Origin: JABDMH01 sp965223025
GTDB lineage: Bacteria; Bacteroidota; Bacteroidia; Chitinophagales; Saprospiraceae
DNA length: 64,000 bases
Direction: 5' to 3'
NCBI GenBank assembly: GCA_965223025.1
Contig: CBDCVP010000022.1
Location: 1,984,001-2,048,000, forward strand
This document shows positions 9,842 through 20,600 of this stretch, piece by piece. Every line of letters begins with the position of its first letter. The stretch's first letter is position 1. Both the position numbers and the translations under genes were made by a program. The notes below the pieces were generated by a model. The model was not told the origin of the DNA, made no database searches, and was given only the letters and a program-made list of their open reading frames with translations.

Positions 9842-12370
9842 ATGATGAAAAGAAACGATCCTGTTAGCTACTTTGATCGGATACCCAGGAGTTTGCTCGG
9901 CTTTCTCTATCTACTCTCCATCATATGTGGTTTTTCACAAAATAGCGCGGCCCAATTGGCCTTAAATGGCATTGTGCACCATCAGTATTATGCCGGTGCT
10001 CAGCCAGATCTGGTATCACACGTGAGTTCACTGCCAGCAACGGGTAGGCCCCTGATACGACATGTTTGGCTGGCGCATAAGCATATCTTGGCGATCACCA
10101 TTGACGAGCGCACAGTGATCCACACCAACCTTAGACCCTACAAACCACACATTGGTGATTCCATTCTTCATGAAGGATATCACGGATATACTAAAATCCT
10201 CAAGCGAGGTGGTCATCGGATCGGCTATATCTGTGGCCCGCATAATAAGTGGTTTAGAGGCTTCAACGCAATCTCAGGAGAAAAACTCAACACATCCACC
10301 CTCCTCCGTCAGAAAAAAATAACGGTGAGTTCGAAAACAGATCAAAGTTTTGCTACCGGGCTAATTTCAAAAAAAACATACAGAAAATCCTACCCCATCA
10401 GTAAGACGCATATGTCGCTGGAGCAGTCGTATCCTTTGAGACACGACATCTTCCTCGAATTTGACCACGAGTTTGAAAGTGGAAATATTTATACGATCCA
10501 TCTGGACCATTCTCCCCAAATGCCAGACTCAATCACCTTCACTTTTGCCGATAGCCGATTGCGGAGTGAGGCTGTACACGTAAATTTGCAGGGATTTGAT
10601 CCGAATGATAAGAAAACGGCTTTTATGTCGGTCTGGATGGGCGAAGGGGGAAGTTGTCGATATGAAGAGAACTTCAAATTTAAGGTTGTGGAGGTAGGCA
10701 CGGACAGCGCTGTATTTAGCGGGATGACCATGCTAAGAACGCCTGGCAATGGAGTAGAGTATACCATCGACGGAAGTGACCAAAATCATAATTTGACCGA
10801 TGTGCTCATGATGGATTTTACGGAATTAAGAAAACCCGGTACGTACGTAATTGTGGTGGAAGGTATTGGCCGTTCTTTTGAATGGGTAGTCGATCCTGAG
10901 ATCTGGGACAACACAGCCCGGTTGCTCATGAAAGGGTATCTGCACCAACGATCAGGCATAGCTTTGGGGCCTCCCTATACAGAATATCTTCGACCTTTAA
11001 ATATGCATCCTGACAACGGTCTTGTCATTCACAAATGTGATCCCACATTATTCTTTGATCCTCCTGTAGCACTCAGTACTCGTGGGCAAAAGGCCGTATT
11101 TGAGCGCATAAAAGCCAGTATTCTTTGGGACACGGAAATTCCTGAGGCATGGGGTGGATGGATGGATGCCGGGGACTTTGACCAGCGCATGACGCACCTG
11201 TGGTCAGTGCGCAGGATGGCGTACCTCCATGATCTCAATCCCGAATATTTTCGAGCTAAAAACTATCATCTGCCCGAGTCAAAAAACGCAATTCCCGATG
11301 TCCTTGATGAGGGAGCTTGGGGCCTGGATGTGTTCAGGCGAACGCAGGGAGTATATGAAGGAGGAGCCGTGAGCTGGTGGGTGGAAGCGGTAGAACATCC
11401 TCACCAGGGCGAAACCAGCTGGACCCATTCCGTTCCGACTGCTCTGGTCCCTCCTACTCCAAGAGCCAGCATATTGTATGCCGCCACAGCTGCACAGCTT
11501 TCTGAATCCATAAGTAACTATGATTCGGCAAAATCAGCTGAATATCTGAGTAGTGCCCTCAACGCCATGAAATGGGCAGATGCACAGCAGGATGCTCCGG
11601 ATGTTTTTGGCCAAAAATCGAGAAGATTTTACGAATCACTGGCCAGCGCACATCTCTACCGCCGTACCGGTGAAAAGGCCTGGCGCGGGAGGTACTTGCA
11701 GACACTAGATGAAATTTTCACCAATGGTATTGCGAATGACATCTCAACCAACAACTATGAAGTGCTGGTAGCCTACCTTTTGATGGAAGAGCGGAACGTG
11801 GATGCGAGTCTACGGGAGGAGATCGAAAAAGCTTTTATCATTCTTGCTGAAGATCTACTGGACGGTGCCGCACAAAACACCTACAGCATATTGAAGCCAT
11901 CCCAACATGTACTCAATAGAATGGCCACTTTGGGTAATAAGATCCTCCCCGTGCTGATGGCCCATGTCATCACTGAAGATGCAAAATACCTTGACGCGCT
12001 GGTGAGTACCGTACAATACACATTCGGGGCCAACCCAATGAATCGAAGCTATGTCAGCGGTCTGGGTGATCGTTGGTATGAGCCTTTTCATCATGATTGG
12101 GCCGGCAACCACATGCCAATGCCGGCCGGCATTCCAAATTTTGGACCTGTGACACAGACCGAGACAAGCTGGGGTTGGCGTGGAGTATCATCCATAAAGA
12201 GCACAGAGGCTACCGGACTCTATCCGAGTATCCTGACGAGCTGGCCACATGCAGAGAAGTGCTTCAACGGCACCTGGATGCCACCGGTTAATGAATTTAC
12301 TGTATCTAGTCCTATGGGAGAATTGCTCTTACTAAGTGGGTACCTGGCGGCGCAAAGGGCAGATCATTAA
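9842..12370 (+). CDS. Glycoside hydrolase family 9 (endoglucanase-like), secreted
   Basis: GH9 enzymes cleave beta-1,4 glucans by inversion. The 842-residue protein has a signal-anchor-like N-terminus (hydrophobic residues ~18-32), an N-terminal region of beta strands, an Ig-like CelD_N-type domain around residues 255-355 (AVHVNLQGFDPNDKKTA to SFEWVVDP), and an alpha/alpha-barrel catalytic domain. The catalytic-base motif GGWMDAGDFD (Asp442, Asp445) and the C-terminal proton-donor region PVNEF (Glu818) are present, as is the conserved NPMNRSYVSGLG. It follows the sulfatase by 65 bp in the same direction, so co-transcription is plausible and points to use of complex polysaccharide. The extra N-terminal ~250 residues are longer than in minimal GH9 enzymes. 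Confidence 0.88.
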   Translation: MMKRNDPVSYFDRIPRSLLGFLYLLSIICGFSQNSAAQLALNGIVHHQYYAGAQPDLVSHVSSLPATGRPLIRHVWLAHKHILAITIDERTVIHTNLRPYKPHIGDSILHEGYHGYTKILKRGGHRIGYICGPHNKWFRGFNAISGEKLNTSTLLRQKKITVSSKTDQSFATGLISKKTYRKSYPISKTHMSLEQSYPLRHDIFLEFDHEFESGNIYTIHLDHSPQMPDSITFTFADSRLRSEAVHVNLQGFDPNDKKTAFMSVWMGEGGSCRYEENFKFKVVEVGTDSAVFSGMTMLRTPGNGVEYTIDGSDQNHNLTDVLMMDFTELRKPGTYVIVVEGIGRSFEWVVDPEIWDNTARLLMKGYLHQRSGIALGPPYTEYLRPLNMHPDNGLVIHKCDPTLFFDPPVALSTRGQKAVFERIKASILWDTEIPEAWGGWMDAGDFDQRMTHLWSVRRMAYLHDLNPEYFRAKNYHLPESKNAIPDVLDEGAWGLDVFRRTQGVYEGGAVSWWVEAVEHPHQGETSWTHSVPTALVPPTPRASILYAATAAQLSESISNYDSAKSAEYLSSALNAMKWADAQQDAPDVFGQKSRRFYESLASAHLYRRTGEKAWRGRYLQTLDEIFTNGIANDISTNNYEVLVAYLLMEERNVDASLREEIEKAFIILAEDLLDGAAQNTYSILKPSQHVLNRMATLGNKILPVLMAHVITEDAKYLDALVSTVQYTFGANPMNRSYVSGLGDRWYEPFHHDWAGNHMPMPAGIPNFGPVTQTETSWGWRGVSSIKSTEATGLYPSILTSWPHAEKCFNGTWMPPVNEFTVSSPMGELLLLSGYLAAQRADH

Positions 12371-12722
12371 TGAGTTTGAATCGCTTTGTATCGTTCAGTT
12401 TCCAATCTATATTTATAAGATAAGATAGGCAAATGACCAGAAAAAAATTTCCACTGCTTCACATGGAGAATGCCTTTTGATATTTGTAAGTACAGAATGG
12501 AGAGCTGGAGATAGCAGATGGAACTAGGATTGCTGTGGTAGTGAAAACTAACTGGGGCTGACATAAGGCTGATGACGGCAGCCGGTAATTGCAGCCTCGG
12601 TCCTGGATGGATGTTTAGGAATTATTAAATTGTAGGCCTTGAGGAGTAGAGTGATGCTGTCAAACTGCTCACCGGCACGACAGCAAAGCCCAGAAGCGTT
12701 GGCACCAGTTAATACGACCAAT
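12371..12722. other. Intergenic stretch
   Basis: About 350 bases lie between the GH9 gene and the alpha/beta-hydrolase. A plus-strand frame joins the hydrolase from a TTG at 12639, and a 77-codon minus-strand frame runs 12548-12781, but neither has family features. The latter overlaps the clear start of the hydrolase. I see no convincing hairpin with a T run. Confidence 0.4.
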
Positions 12723-13649
12723 ATGCTGCGAAAATCAATAAGATATCTCTTGATAATAGTAGGAGTGATACTCCTCTTCATCGCAATTTTAGGTCAGACA
12801 GAGATTGGCAACAGATATGAAGGTGATGTCGAGGGGTTCAAGTTTGTGAATTTGCTGGGTGAATCCATTAGATACATCCAGCAGGGGGCGGGACACGACA
12901 TTCTCCTTATTCATGGAACTCCAGGTTCCATTGAAGACTGGCGATTACTGATGGATTCCTTGGTTGGCTCATTTCGCGTGACGGCTTTTGATAGACCCGG
13001 ACAAGGGTATAGCTCAAGTATGGAGTATGAATACCATATCATCGAGAACGCCTCCATGGTCATTGAGCTTATTGATAAACTCAACTTAGAATCACCGATC
13101 ATCGTGGGACATTCGTACGGTGGATCAACCATTGCCCACTTACTGACCTCCCATTACGATGACGATCTGAGTTATATTATGATTGACGCACCTCTGTTCA
13201 GAGCTGAGGCAGATGCGATCTTTAAATTACTGTCCATTCCAATTTTGGGAAAGGGAATTGCACTAGCTGCAAACTTCACAATCGCCGAAAATCAAATCAT
13301 AGATGGTATAACATCGGCACTGGTCAACCAAACGCCATCCCAACTTGATAAAATAATCAGCGAGCGAAAAGAAATATGGATGCAGCCAAAAGTCCTCTAT
13401 GGCAAGGCTAAGGAATCTGTGAATTATCAGTCAGATTTGGACGAAATTGCGCCGAATTATAAAGGAATTAGCTCTGATGTAGTTGTTATTACCGGTGAGG
13501 ACAATTCGCTTACTTTCAAGGACCAGGCAAAAAGATTCAGTGATATAGTAAAAACAGATTCGCTGGTAGTATTGTCAGGCACCGGCCACTACATTCAGCT
13601 AGATAGACCCAATGATATCATTGCTGTCATCAAAAACAAAATGAGGTAA
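12723..13649 (+). CDS. Membrane-anchored alpha/beta-hydrolase
   Basis: The 308-residue protein begins with a single hydrophobic segment (YLLIIVGVILLFIAIL) that should anchor it in the inner membrane, followed by an alpha/beta-hydrolase domain. It has the oxyanion-hole HGTPGS, FDRPGQGYSS, the nucleophile elbow GHSYGG, an acid in TGEDNS and the catalytic His in GTGHY. The specific ester or other substrate cannot be deduced. The ATG at 12723 is chosen because it starts just before the membrane segment; an upstream in-frame TTG at 12639 would add 28 unremarkable residues. Confidence 0.85.
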   Translation: MLRKSIRYLLIIVGVILLFIAILGQTEIGNRYEGDVEGFKFVNLLGESIRYIQQGAGHDILLIHGTPGSIEDWRLLMDSLVGSFRVTAFDRPGQGYSSSMEYEYHIIENASMVIELIDKLNLESPIIVGHSYGGSTIAHLLTSHYDDDLSYIMIDAPLFRAEADAIFKLLSIPILGKGIALAANFTIAENQIIDGITSALVNQTPSQLDKIISERKEIWMQPKVLYGKAKESVNYQSDLDEIAPNYKGISSDVVVITGEDNSLTFKDQAKRFSDIVKTDSLVVLSGTGHYIQLDRPNDIIAVIKNKMR

Positions 13650-13843
13650 CGAGTGCTGATAGACGATCACAAAGCCAGCCCAAAAAGCTATTGAGGAATG
13701 AACTGAAATCTAGAGTTACACAGTTAGTTGATGCTATAATGATTGATTACGTATTGGCAAAAAGTGGGTCGTAGTACTTTTTGGAGGAATGGGGGCGTTA
13801 CATATGGCAGCAGCACTGATTTTAGAGTGAAGAAAAATGCAGA

Positions 13844-14218
13844 ATGAACGAAACAAACAATCGCCACAAGATCATTTATTACGTTGCAACCGGACTGCTG
13901 ACCGTCCTGATGTTGTTCTCTGCAGGGATGTATTTTTTCAATCACGATATGGTTAGGGAGACTTTCACCACTTTGGGCTATCCCACCTATATTATTTATC
14001 CTTTGGCTATCGCTAAAGTTTTAGGACTGATTGCCATATGGACTCGAAAGTCTTCTATGCTTAGGGAATGGGCTTATGCCGGATTCTTTTTTGATTTCCT
14101 GTTGGCTGTTTCAGCTCATTGGAGTGTGTGTGATGGAGAATATGCTCCTGCGCTCATTGCGATGGTATTGTTGTTTGTCTCCTATTTATTTGGGGGGAAA
14201 CATTTTGGACAGAACTAA
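13844..14218 (+). CDS. DoxX-like four-helix membrane protein
   Basis: This small integral inner-membrane protein of 124 residues has four predicted helices: about 11-31, 48-68, 77-95 and 102-118. The order of helices and the motifs AGMYFFNHDMV, LGYPTYIIYPLAIAKVLGLIAI and REWAYAGFFFDFLLA match DoxX-like family proteins, which are quinone- or redox-associated in some bacteria but mostly uncharacterised. It stands alone, with about 190 bp before it and a decayed region after it. Confidence 0.8.
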   Translation: MNETNNRHKIIYYVATGLLTVLMLFSAGMYFFNHDMVRETFTTLGYPTYIIYPLAIAKVLGLIAIWTRKSSMLREWAYAGFFFDFLLAVSAHWSVCDGEYAPALIAMVLLFVSYLFGGKHFGQN

Positions 14219-14623
14219 ATGTCTTGGTGCGCCGGTAAAGAAAATACCATACACCTATTGACGGGAGTGGGCTGATTGTCGTACCGGTTTCGCTACCTTC
14301 CACAATAGCGATGTATTGCTTACCATCGATGACATATCATATGTAATGAGAGTCGCAAGGCCATGGGACGTAGGTCCAAGAAGTATCAAGTTCGTACAGA
14401 TTGTCACTCTTGACCTGGGACCACAGGGAGTTTAAGGGACTTTATCATAGGGATGTTGGATTCAGTTTTTTACCTATACCTTGGACAACTTCAACCTTAT
14501 TCCTTGAATAATACATCTAGTGCTACGTTTTAGTTGTTAGTGAACCAGTGTCTTACATGTGATTGATTTATTAGACTATCATGGAATACAGACGTCTATG
14601 ACAATGAGAAAATGTAATGCCTA
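14219..14623 (-). pseudogene. Relic resembling the C-terminus of a PQQ-dependent (quinoprotein) dehydrogenase
   Basis: No open gene lies in this 400-bp stretch. On the minus strand between about 14440 and 14240, two frames together read LGPTSHGLATLITY and then, after a shift near 14340, VIDGKQYIAIVEG. That order resembles the ATPMTY-x-VNGKQYIVVAxG strand pair near the C-terminus of membrane or periplasmic quinoproteins such as glucose dehydrogenase. Stops and the shift show it cannot be translated. The remaining bases up to the TlpA-like gene show nothing recognisable. Confidence 0.35.
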
Positions 14624-15953
14624 ATGAATATTTTAGGAAAATGGCTACTGCTTTTACAAATGTCACTCCTAGTACAGCAACTGAATGCTCATACTAGGAT
14701 CATCGGTTCATTGGAGGGAAAATCTGGGCAGACTGGAAGGATTTATGCCTTCGTAGACTACATTTCAAGAGACCTGGTTCAGATAGGCGAATTTTTGACC
14801 GACGAAATGGGAAACTTTCATGTTGATCTAGACATATCTCGCAAACGTTTACTTCTGATTGATATTGGCAGATTGACATTGATGCTGCATGTAGAAAATG
14901 GGGGTGAGTATTCATTGAAGCATGATTCTGAAGGAATTCTTGTCATTGAGGAAAAATATTCAGAACTAAATAGCGAGATAGAAAAAGTAGATCTATTTAT
15001 TTCGAACATCGAAAAAGAGTATCTAACCAGAAGGAAGTCAAAATTAGCTGTTGGCCTTCAGCATCTAAGGCAATTTTCGGGTGACTACCAGAGTGAGGGA
15101 ACTTTGAGAGATATCGTGCTTAGTAAGATCTTTCGATCGCGGATCAATTTCTTACAAAATTTGAAGTTACGGGCAGATGCCGATGAACTGAAACAAATTG
15201 ATGAGGAGTTTCAGAAATACAGGCTATCAATCTGACAATCCCTTTCAGGCAGATGCTTATTCCACCTACATATATTTAAGGTATTTAAGGTACAATTCTA
15301 GATGGAGGAGAACTCCTACTTCTCAGCCAAATATTTTTGCGGCGTTACTAGATGAGATGGACTTTTACAACGACAGTGATGTCTACGAACTTGCTAGAGT
15401 CCTCGCTGTGCAGTTGGTATATACGGGTCATTGGTATAATAACAGACAAGTATTGAGGTCTCAAGTGCTAGAGATCATACGATCGATGGGCGATAGAGAT
15501 CTTGCTGAAATAGGTCATCGAGTTATTCGGAAGCACAATCGATATGGAATAGGAGATCGATTTCCCAATGTGAAAGTATTGGACCAACATGGATCGCTCC
15601 TATCGATAAACGAAGTGGATGGCGATTACTTGTTGGTTGATATTTGGGCAACTTGGTGTCGAGAGTGCATTAGAGAAATGAGGACATTCGCAGGACTTCA
15701 ACAGAAATATGGAGAAAAATTGGGGATTGTTAGTGTAAGTGTGGATCAGGAGATAACCACTCTAAAGAGGTTTGTCCAGAAGAAAGGATATACATGGACG
15801 ATCTTACTTGATGCCGAAGGCAAAATGTTGGTGAACGATTTGGGTGTCAAAATGCTACCCACCTACTATATTTTGGACAAATCAAGATGCATTGTTTCAA
15901 TGTCAAAGCACGGGTTCAATGTGGCAGATGAATTAAAGAAGGTAATCCGATAG
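14624..15953 (+). pseudogene. TlpA/DUF4369-type thiol-disulfide oxidoreductase split by a frameshift
   Basis: The first frame (14624-15235) starts with a signal peptide (KWLLLLQMSLLVQQLNA) and a DUF4369-like N-terminal domain (GSLEGKSGQTGRIYAFVDY, EFLTDEMGNFHVDLD). The second frame, one base ahead, is open from 15198 to 15953. It carries the middle region (SDNPFQADAYSTYIYLRY) and a complete thioredoxin domain with active site WATWCRECIREM and cis-Pro region MLPTYYIL. The switch must fall within about 15205-15230, where the two frames overlap. Intact homologues are single envelope-attached proteins that reduce or isomerise periplasmic disulfides. Either one extra base disabled the gene or the sequence carries an error. 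Confidence 0.75.
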
Positions 15954-16292
15954 ATACGTACTACCATTTTTGAAAAATGCCTTACCGCTCTATTTGTGAT
16001 CTCCGTTAGGCAATCGGAGATATCATCAGTAGTAGCTAGTAACTGGGCAGGATGTTGGTATAAGTACTCCAAGGATCGTTTAGTCCTTTGGCAACATGTA
16101 ATTTTGTATTTTTTCGATCAATCTGACTGTCAAGGTCGCCTAGGATCACTTCTGTGTCAATCAATAGGTTGGGTCCTAGATGAGATGACCATCAAAATCA
16201 TGGAGTCATGGAAGTGACCAAAGGAGTACTATTATGGATTTCGAGAGCGAACACTCAGGGATTGTTTCTCTATCTCAAAAACATAATTAATT
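15954..16292. other. Intergenic stretch
   Basis: About 340 bases lie between the TlpA-like gene and the nitrilase-family gene. There is one perfect 7-bp stem with a 9-base loop at about 16001-16023 (ATCTCCG/CGGAGAT) without a T run, so it is not a clear terminator. A 73-codon frame at 15996-16217 has no family features. Nothing else is supported. Confidence 0.4.
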
Positions 16293-17243
16293 ATGAGGGA
16301 GATCTGCATAGGTGCCGCCCAGTTTGAGCATAAGAATGGAGAAAAGACACTGAACTTATCAGCGATCGAGCGACTTACTGCAAAGGCGGTGAGTGGGGGA
16401 GCCGAAGTCGTTAGTTTTCATGAAGCTAGCATTTCGGCATATACCTTTGTACAAGGTTGTAGCGTGGAGCAGCTGTTGGATCTATCGGAAACCATGGATG
16501 GACCCAGTGTTAATCGGTTGATTGAAATGGCGGGAGATTTTGGGGTGCATATACTGGCGGGTCTATTCGAAAAAGATGCTGATGAACGGATTTACAACAC
16601 CTATGTATGTGTCGATGGGACTGGCATGGTTGCCCGGTTTCGAAAATTGCATGCATTTATCCATCCTCATTTAACCAATGGCAGCGACTACTGTGTGTTT
16701 GATTTAAATGGTGTCAGATGTGGGATATTGATTTGCTTTGATAATAATATCATCGAAAATGTTCGCTGTACTACTCTGATGGGAGCTGAGGTAGTTTTCA
16801 TGCCTCATGTGACTGGTTGCCTACCTTCTCCCATGCCTGGACGGGGCTTAGTGGATAGAGAGCTGTGGGATCATCGACGTACTGATCCAGTTAGTCTTCG
16901 GCAGGAATTTGATGGACCAAAAGGTCGGGGATGGTTGATGAAATGGCTTCCAGCCCGGGCATATGACAATGGCATTTATGCCGTTTTCACCAACCCAATC
17001 GGGCTCGACGATGATCAGATTCGCAATGGCAATGCCATGATTTTGGATCCTTACGGAGAAATCATTGCCGAGTGTCGTGCACTAGGGGAAGATGTAGTAA
17101 CTGGTATTTGCACCCAGGATAAAATCGACAAATCTTCCGGCAAGCGATATTTGAGAGCTCGTCGTACTGAGCTGTTTGCAAAATTGACGGAAGAGCCAGC
17201 AGAGGATCCCGTCATCAATTCTGGTTGGGGGATCATCAAATGA
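16293..17243 (+). CDS. Carbon-nitrogen hydrolase (nitrilase superfamily)
   Basis: Members hydrolyse nitriles, amides or carbamoyl groups using a Glu-Lys-Cys triad. In this 316-residue protein the triad is visible at Glu44 (SFHEASIS), Lys118 (RFRKLHAF) and Cys148 (ICFDNN). The start MREICIGAAQFEHK gives the expected first beta strand, and a second conserved glutamate-region element, GNAMILDPYGEIIAE, follows. It looks like the amidase branch of the superfamily rather than a true nitrilase, but the substrate is unknown. Its 3' end is 32 bp from the convergent LuxR-type gene. Confidence 0.88.
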   Translation: MREICIGAAQFEHKNGEKTLNLSAIERLTAKAVSGGAEVVSFHEASISAYTFVQGCSVEQLLDLSETMDGPSVNRLIEMAGDFGVHILAGLFEKDADERIYNTYVCVDGTGMVARFRKLHAFIHPHLTNGSDYCVFDLNGVRCGILICFDNNIIENVRCTTLMGAEVVFMPHVTGCLPSPMPGRGLVDRELWDHRRTDPVSLRQEFDGPKGRGWLMKWLPARAYDNGIYAVFTNPIGLDDDQIRNGNAMILDPYGEIIAECRALGEDVVTGICTQDKIDKSSGKRYLRARRTELFAKLTEEPAEDPVINSGWGIIK

Positions 17244-17275
17244 TGCAGGTTACTGGTCAAGTCCTCCGATTTTCT

Positions 17276-17539
17276 TCATGAGTTGACGAGACCCTCACTC
17301 CAGGCTTTGAATACCAGGTGTGCTGAGTTTTTGGCGCCAAATTTACTTAGGAGACTTTTTCGGTATGTACGTACTGTTTCGCTACTCAAGCAGAGCTTCT
17401 TGCTGATTTCAATGGATGTAAGACCTTTGGCTATTAATAGTAGGATTTGCATTTCTCTTGGGCTCATGATATTAGGTATTTGGGTATTACTAATAGATGA
17501 AAGATGACTGAGTTCTGATCTTATGTTGTTATTTATCAT
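17276..17539 (-). CDS. Small LuxR/GerE-type DNA-binding protein
   Basis: This 87-residue protein consists almost entirely of a GerE helix-turn-helix (residues ~24-83). MSPREMQILLLIAKGLTSIE is the scaffold helix start, and ISKKLCLSSETVRTYRKSLLSKFGAK contains the recognition helix. No receiver or ligand-binding domain is attached, so any sensing must be by another protein or by abundance. A purine-rich AGGAATGA precedes the ATG at 17539. It converges on the nitrilase gene and is followed by the ELWxxDGT gene on the same strand after its own promoter side, so the target is not evident. Confidence 0.8.
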   Translation of the reverse strand: MINNNIRSELSHLSSISNTQIPNIMSPREMQILLLIAKGLTSIEISKKLCLSSETVRTYRKSLLSKFGAKNSAHLVFKAWSEGLVNS

Positions 17540-17649
17540 TCATTCCTACATTTACTAGAAGTGACAACTTAAATGATTAAATGACTTTTGTTGACTTTTG
17601 TTACTCAGGCAGAAATGCACAAGGCCCAATTGAAGTAATCAATACCTTA

Positions 17650-20600
17650 TTATTTACCGACTTGAATTGTTTTACCTGGGCTTATTTCGAATGTGGCTCC
17701 CAGTAGTATTTCGAGCGTATTACAATATGCATCGATATCCACAATACAATCTTGATTATTATCTGGGATGACCACATCGTCACAAGCTCCTGGAACCTCA
17801 GGGCTCCAGGATCCGGGATGACTCCAAAATCTGGCCGGAGGTGGTCCAGCTTGTTTTGTACAAAGTTGACCGGGATTTATATCAAATTCTATGGAGAATG
17901 AAGTCTCGTCGTAACAAACACCTTTGGCATCATAGGCGAATAGTATGGTGGTGCTAAATATCGTATCACCGGGTGGATGTTTGGTGCCTGCGGCATGTGA
18001 TTCCGTATAGTATGCTTGGTTACCCGATAGATTGGTTCCAAGAATGGACGGTAAGATATAATGACTGCAGGATTGCAAAGATTTGATGTCACTAACGGAT
18101 GGAGCACCCTCCAGTATAGGTGTGTATTTGTACAATTCTTGTCCAGTCAGACCGTTTGTGGCAGTGAAATAAATGGTTCCATTGATGTGGACAAGGTTTC
18201 TTACATCGTCAGGCCCAACGGGATTTATGTCCCCAATCAATGCAGTACCTCCTGCATTTCCATCGGACTTCCATAACTCCCTTCCTGAAGCACCATTTGT
18301 ACTAAAGTAGAAATCGCAACCTATCTGAGTCATCTCCATTGGATAGCTGCTGAGATTTGGGTTAATATCTTTGACCAAGTAAGTGCCATCTTCAGTACCA
18401 TCGGATCTCCAAAGTTCATTAAGATATGCTAGTGTGTAGCATGAGAAGAATAGGATGCCCCCTACATTAGTGAGATCTTGTGGTACGCTGGCTGATAGGG
18501 GAAAGATATCCTTTACCATTTGAGTGCCTCCTGTTGTACCATCAGACCTCCAAAGTTCCGTAAGGTGTACTCCATCATCGGCTGTGAAAAATAGCAGGTC
18601 TCCAACAACTTCTAGATGATCCGGATTACTGTTACTACCTGGTCCGTTAGGATTAATATCCTTGACAAGAACAGTTCCGATTCCTGGAGTGCCATTTGAT
18701 TTCCATAATTCATAACCTTGGCCACCGTTAGCAGCCAAGTACAGCTCACCTAAAAAGCTAGTAAGTCCATAGGGATTGCTGCTGCCAACTAAAAAATCAT
18801 GGACAATGACTGTTCCAGACTCAGTCCCATCAGATTTCCAGAGTTCTCTGCCGTTTATCCCATCATCAGCAGTAAAAAAAATTGTCCCGTTTACATAGGT
18901 GATTTCTTCTGGATCAATGCTGTTTTTTACGATAGTAGTGCCAGCTGGACTACCATCGGATATCCATAGGTGTCCTCCTCCATTAAAGTATAAAAGGCCA
19001 TTAACATCAGTTAGATACTTAGGATCGACATCATTCAATAGGACGACAGTGCCATTTGAGGTGCCATCTGTTTTCCATAAACCATAGTCGGATCCATCAA
19101 ACCCTCGAAAGAAGAGTATCGAATTACTTATTGTGAAATGATCTGCGCTGATATTGCTGAGAAATAGAGTTCCCAATTCTGTTCCATCAGATTTCCATAA
19201 ACCGCTCTGAGAATTTGCTGTAAATCCCCCCATACCCAAGAATAGAACATTATTGTAGTTGACCATCTCAATGATTGAACTGGATTCAGTCAATAGAAGA
19301 TCTGTGAGCTTTTGGATTCCGTTAGTTGTACCATTCGATTGCCAAAGCTGGACTGCTTGCTCATCTTTTGAACCAAAAAAATAGATATGTGTACTCGATG
19401 CGAAGATGCTTCGTTCAGAGCGTTCAATACCAGGAATGCAAGTAGGTTCAATATTGATGTTCTCAAGCATGAAAGTGCCAAGGTCAGATCCATCTGATCG
19501 CCAAAGTCGATCGGAATCCAAAGTGGCTAGTAAAAATATTAGCTGATTATTATATTCAAGCAATGAAGACAAACTGCTAGGTGCCGTACCAGGTGTGATG
19601 TCCTTTACAAGTACAGTTCCACTGATGGTGCCGTCGGATTTCCATAATTCCTGCCCATGACTATCATCCGTAGCAACAAAGAATACGGTGCCATTGACAT
19701 TGGTTAGTTTTCGGGGACTACTACCCGGATTTCCGGAAAATATGTCAAGTACGATTTCCGTACCTGCTTCAGTACCATCAGATTTCCATAGTTCAGGACC
19801 ATGAACTCCATCATCGGCAGTGAAGTACAGAGTGCCATTGCTCGTGGATAAACCATTCGGATTACTATGTGTCGGTGCATTGATATCTTTCACGATCATA
19901 GTGCCATTTAAACTGCCGTCAGATTTCCACAGCTCTCTGCCATTGACTCCGTCATTGGCTGCAAAGAAGAGCTCTCCATTAAATTCGACAAGATCCCTAC
20001 AATCACTACCCCCAGCTCCATTTATGTATTTAACCAGTTGAGTGCCAATTTCTGTCCCATCAGATTTCCACAGTTCTGGAAGTGCTGTGCTCCCATCCGT
20101 TGCTGCAAAAAACAATGTGCTGCCAACTATGGTCAGACTTCGGATATCACTGGAGGTTGCTCCAGGTCGTATGTCCTTTACCATAATCGTCCCAGCTGTT
20201 GTGCCATCAGATTTCCACAGTTCCAGACCATTGACAGTATTGTCGGCAGTGAAGAACAGTTGGCCATTTAGCACAATCGATTCAGTGGGTTTGATATTAG
20301 CGTTTGAGATCACTTTGATCAACAAGGTACCCGATTCGGTGCCATCTGATTTCCATAGACCAAGCACGTTGTTGGATGTGGCAAAGAAGTGCAGTGTGCC
20401 ATTTAGTTCATTAAAATGGACTGGATCACCATTGCCAAGATCTAGTCCACTTGCCAATTGGAGATCTTTTACAATTGTCGAACCGTCTGGTGTACCATCA
20501 GTTTTCCACAACTCTATTCCATAATAGGGATGCCACTTGGCGAAGAATGTGATTCCATTTATAGTTAGAATGTTTCGGTCATAGCACTCCTGAATATTGG

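Noticed and set aside
12548..12781. 77-codon minus-strand frame ending near the alpha/beta-hydrolase start
   Set aside because: It overlaps the well-supported start of the hydrolase and has no recognisable domain.
19820..20524. Several plus-strand open frames of 70-160 codons
   Set aside because: They are antisense to the ELWxxDGT repeats, and their own repetitiveness mirrors that gene.
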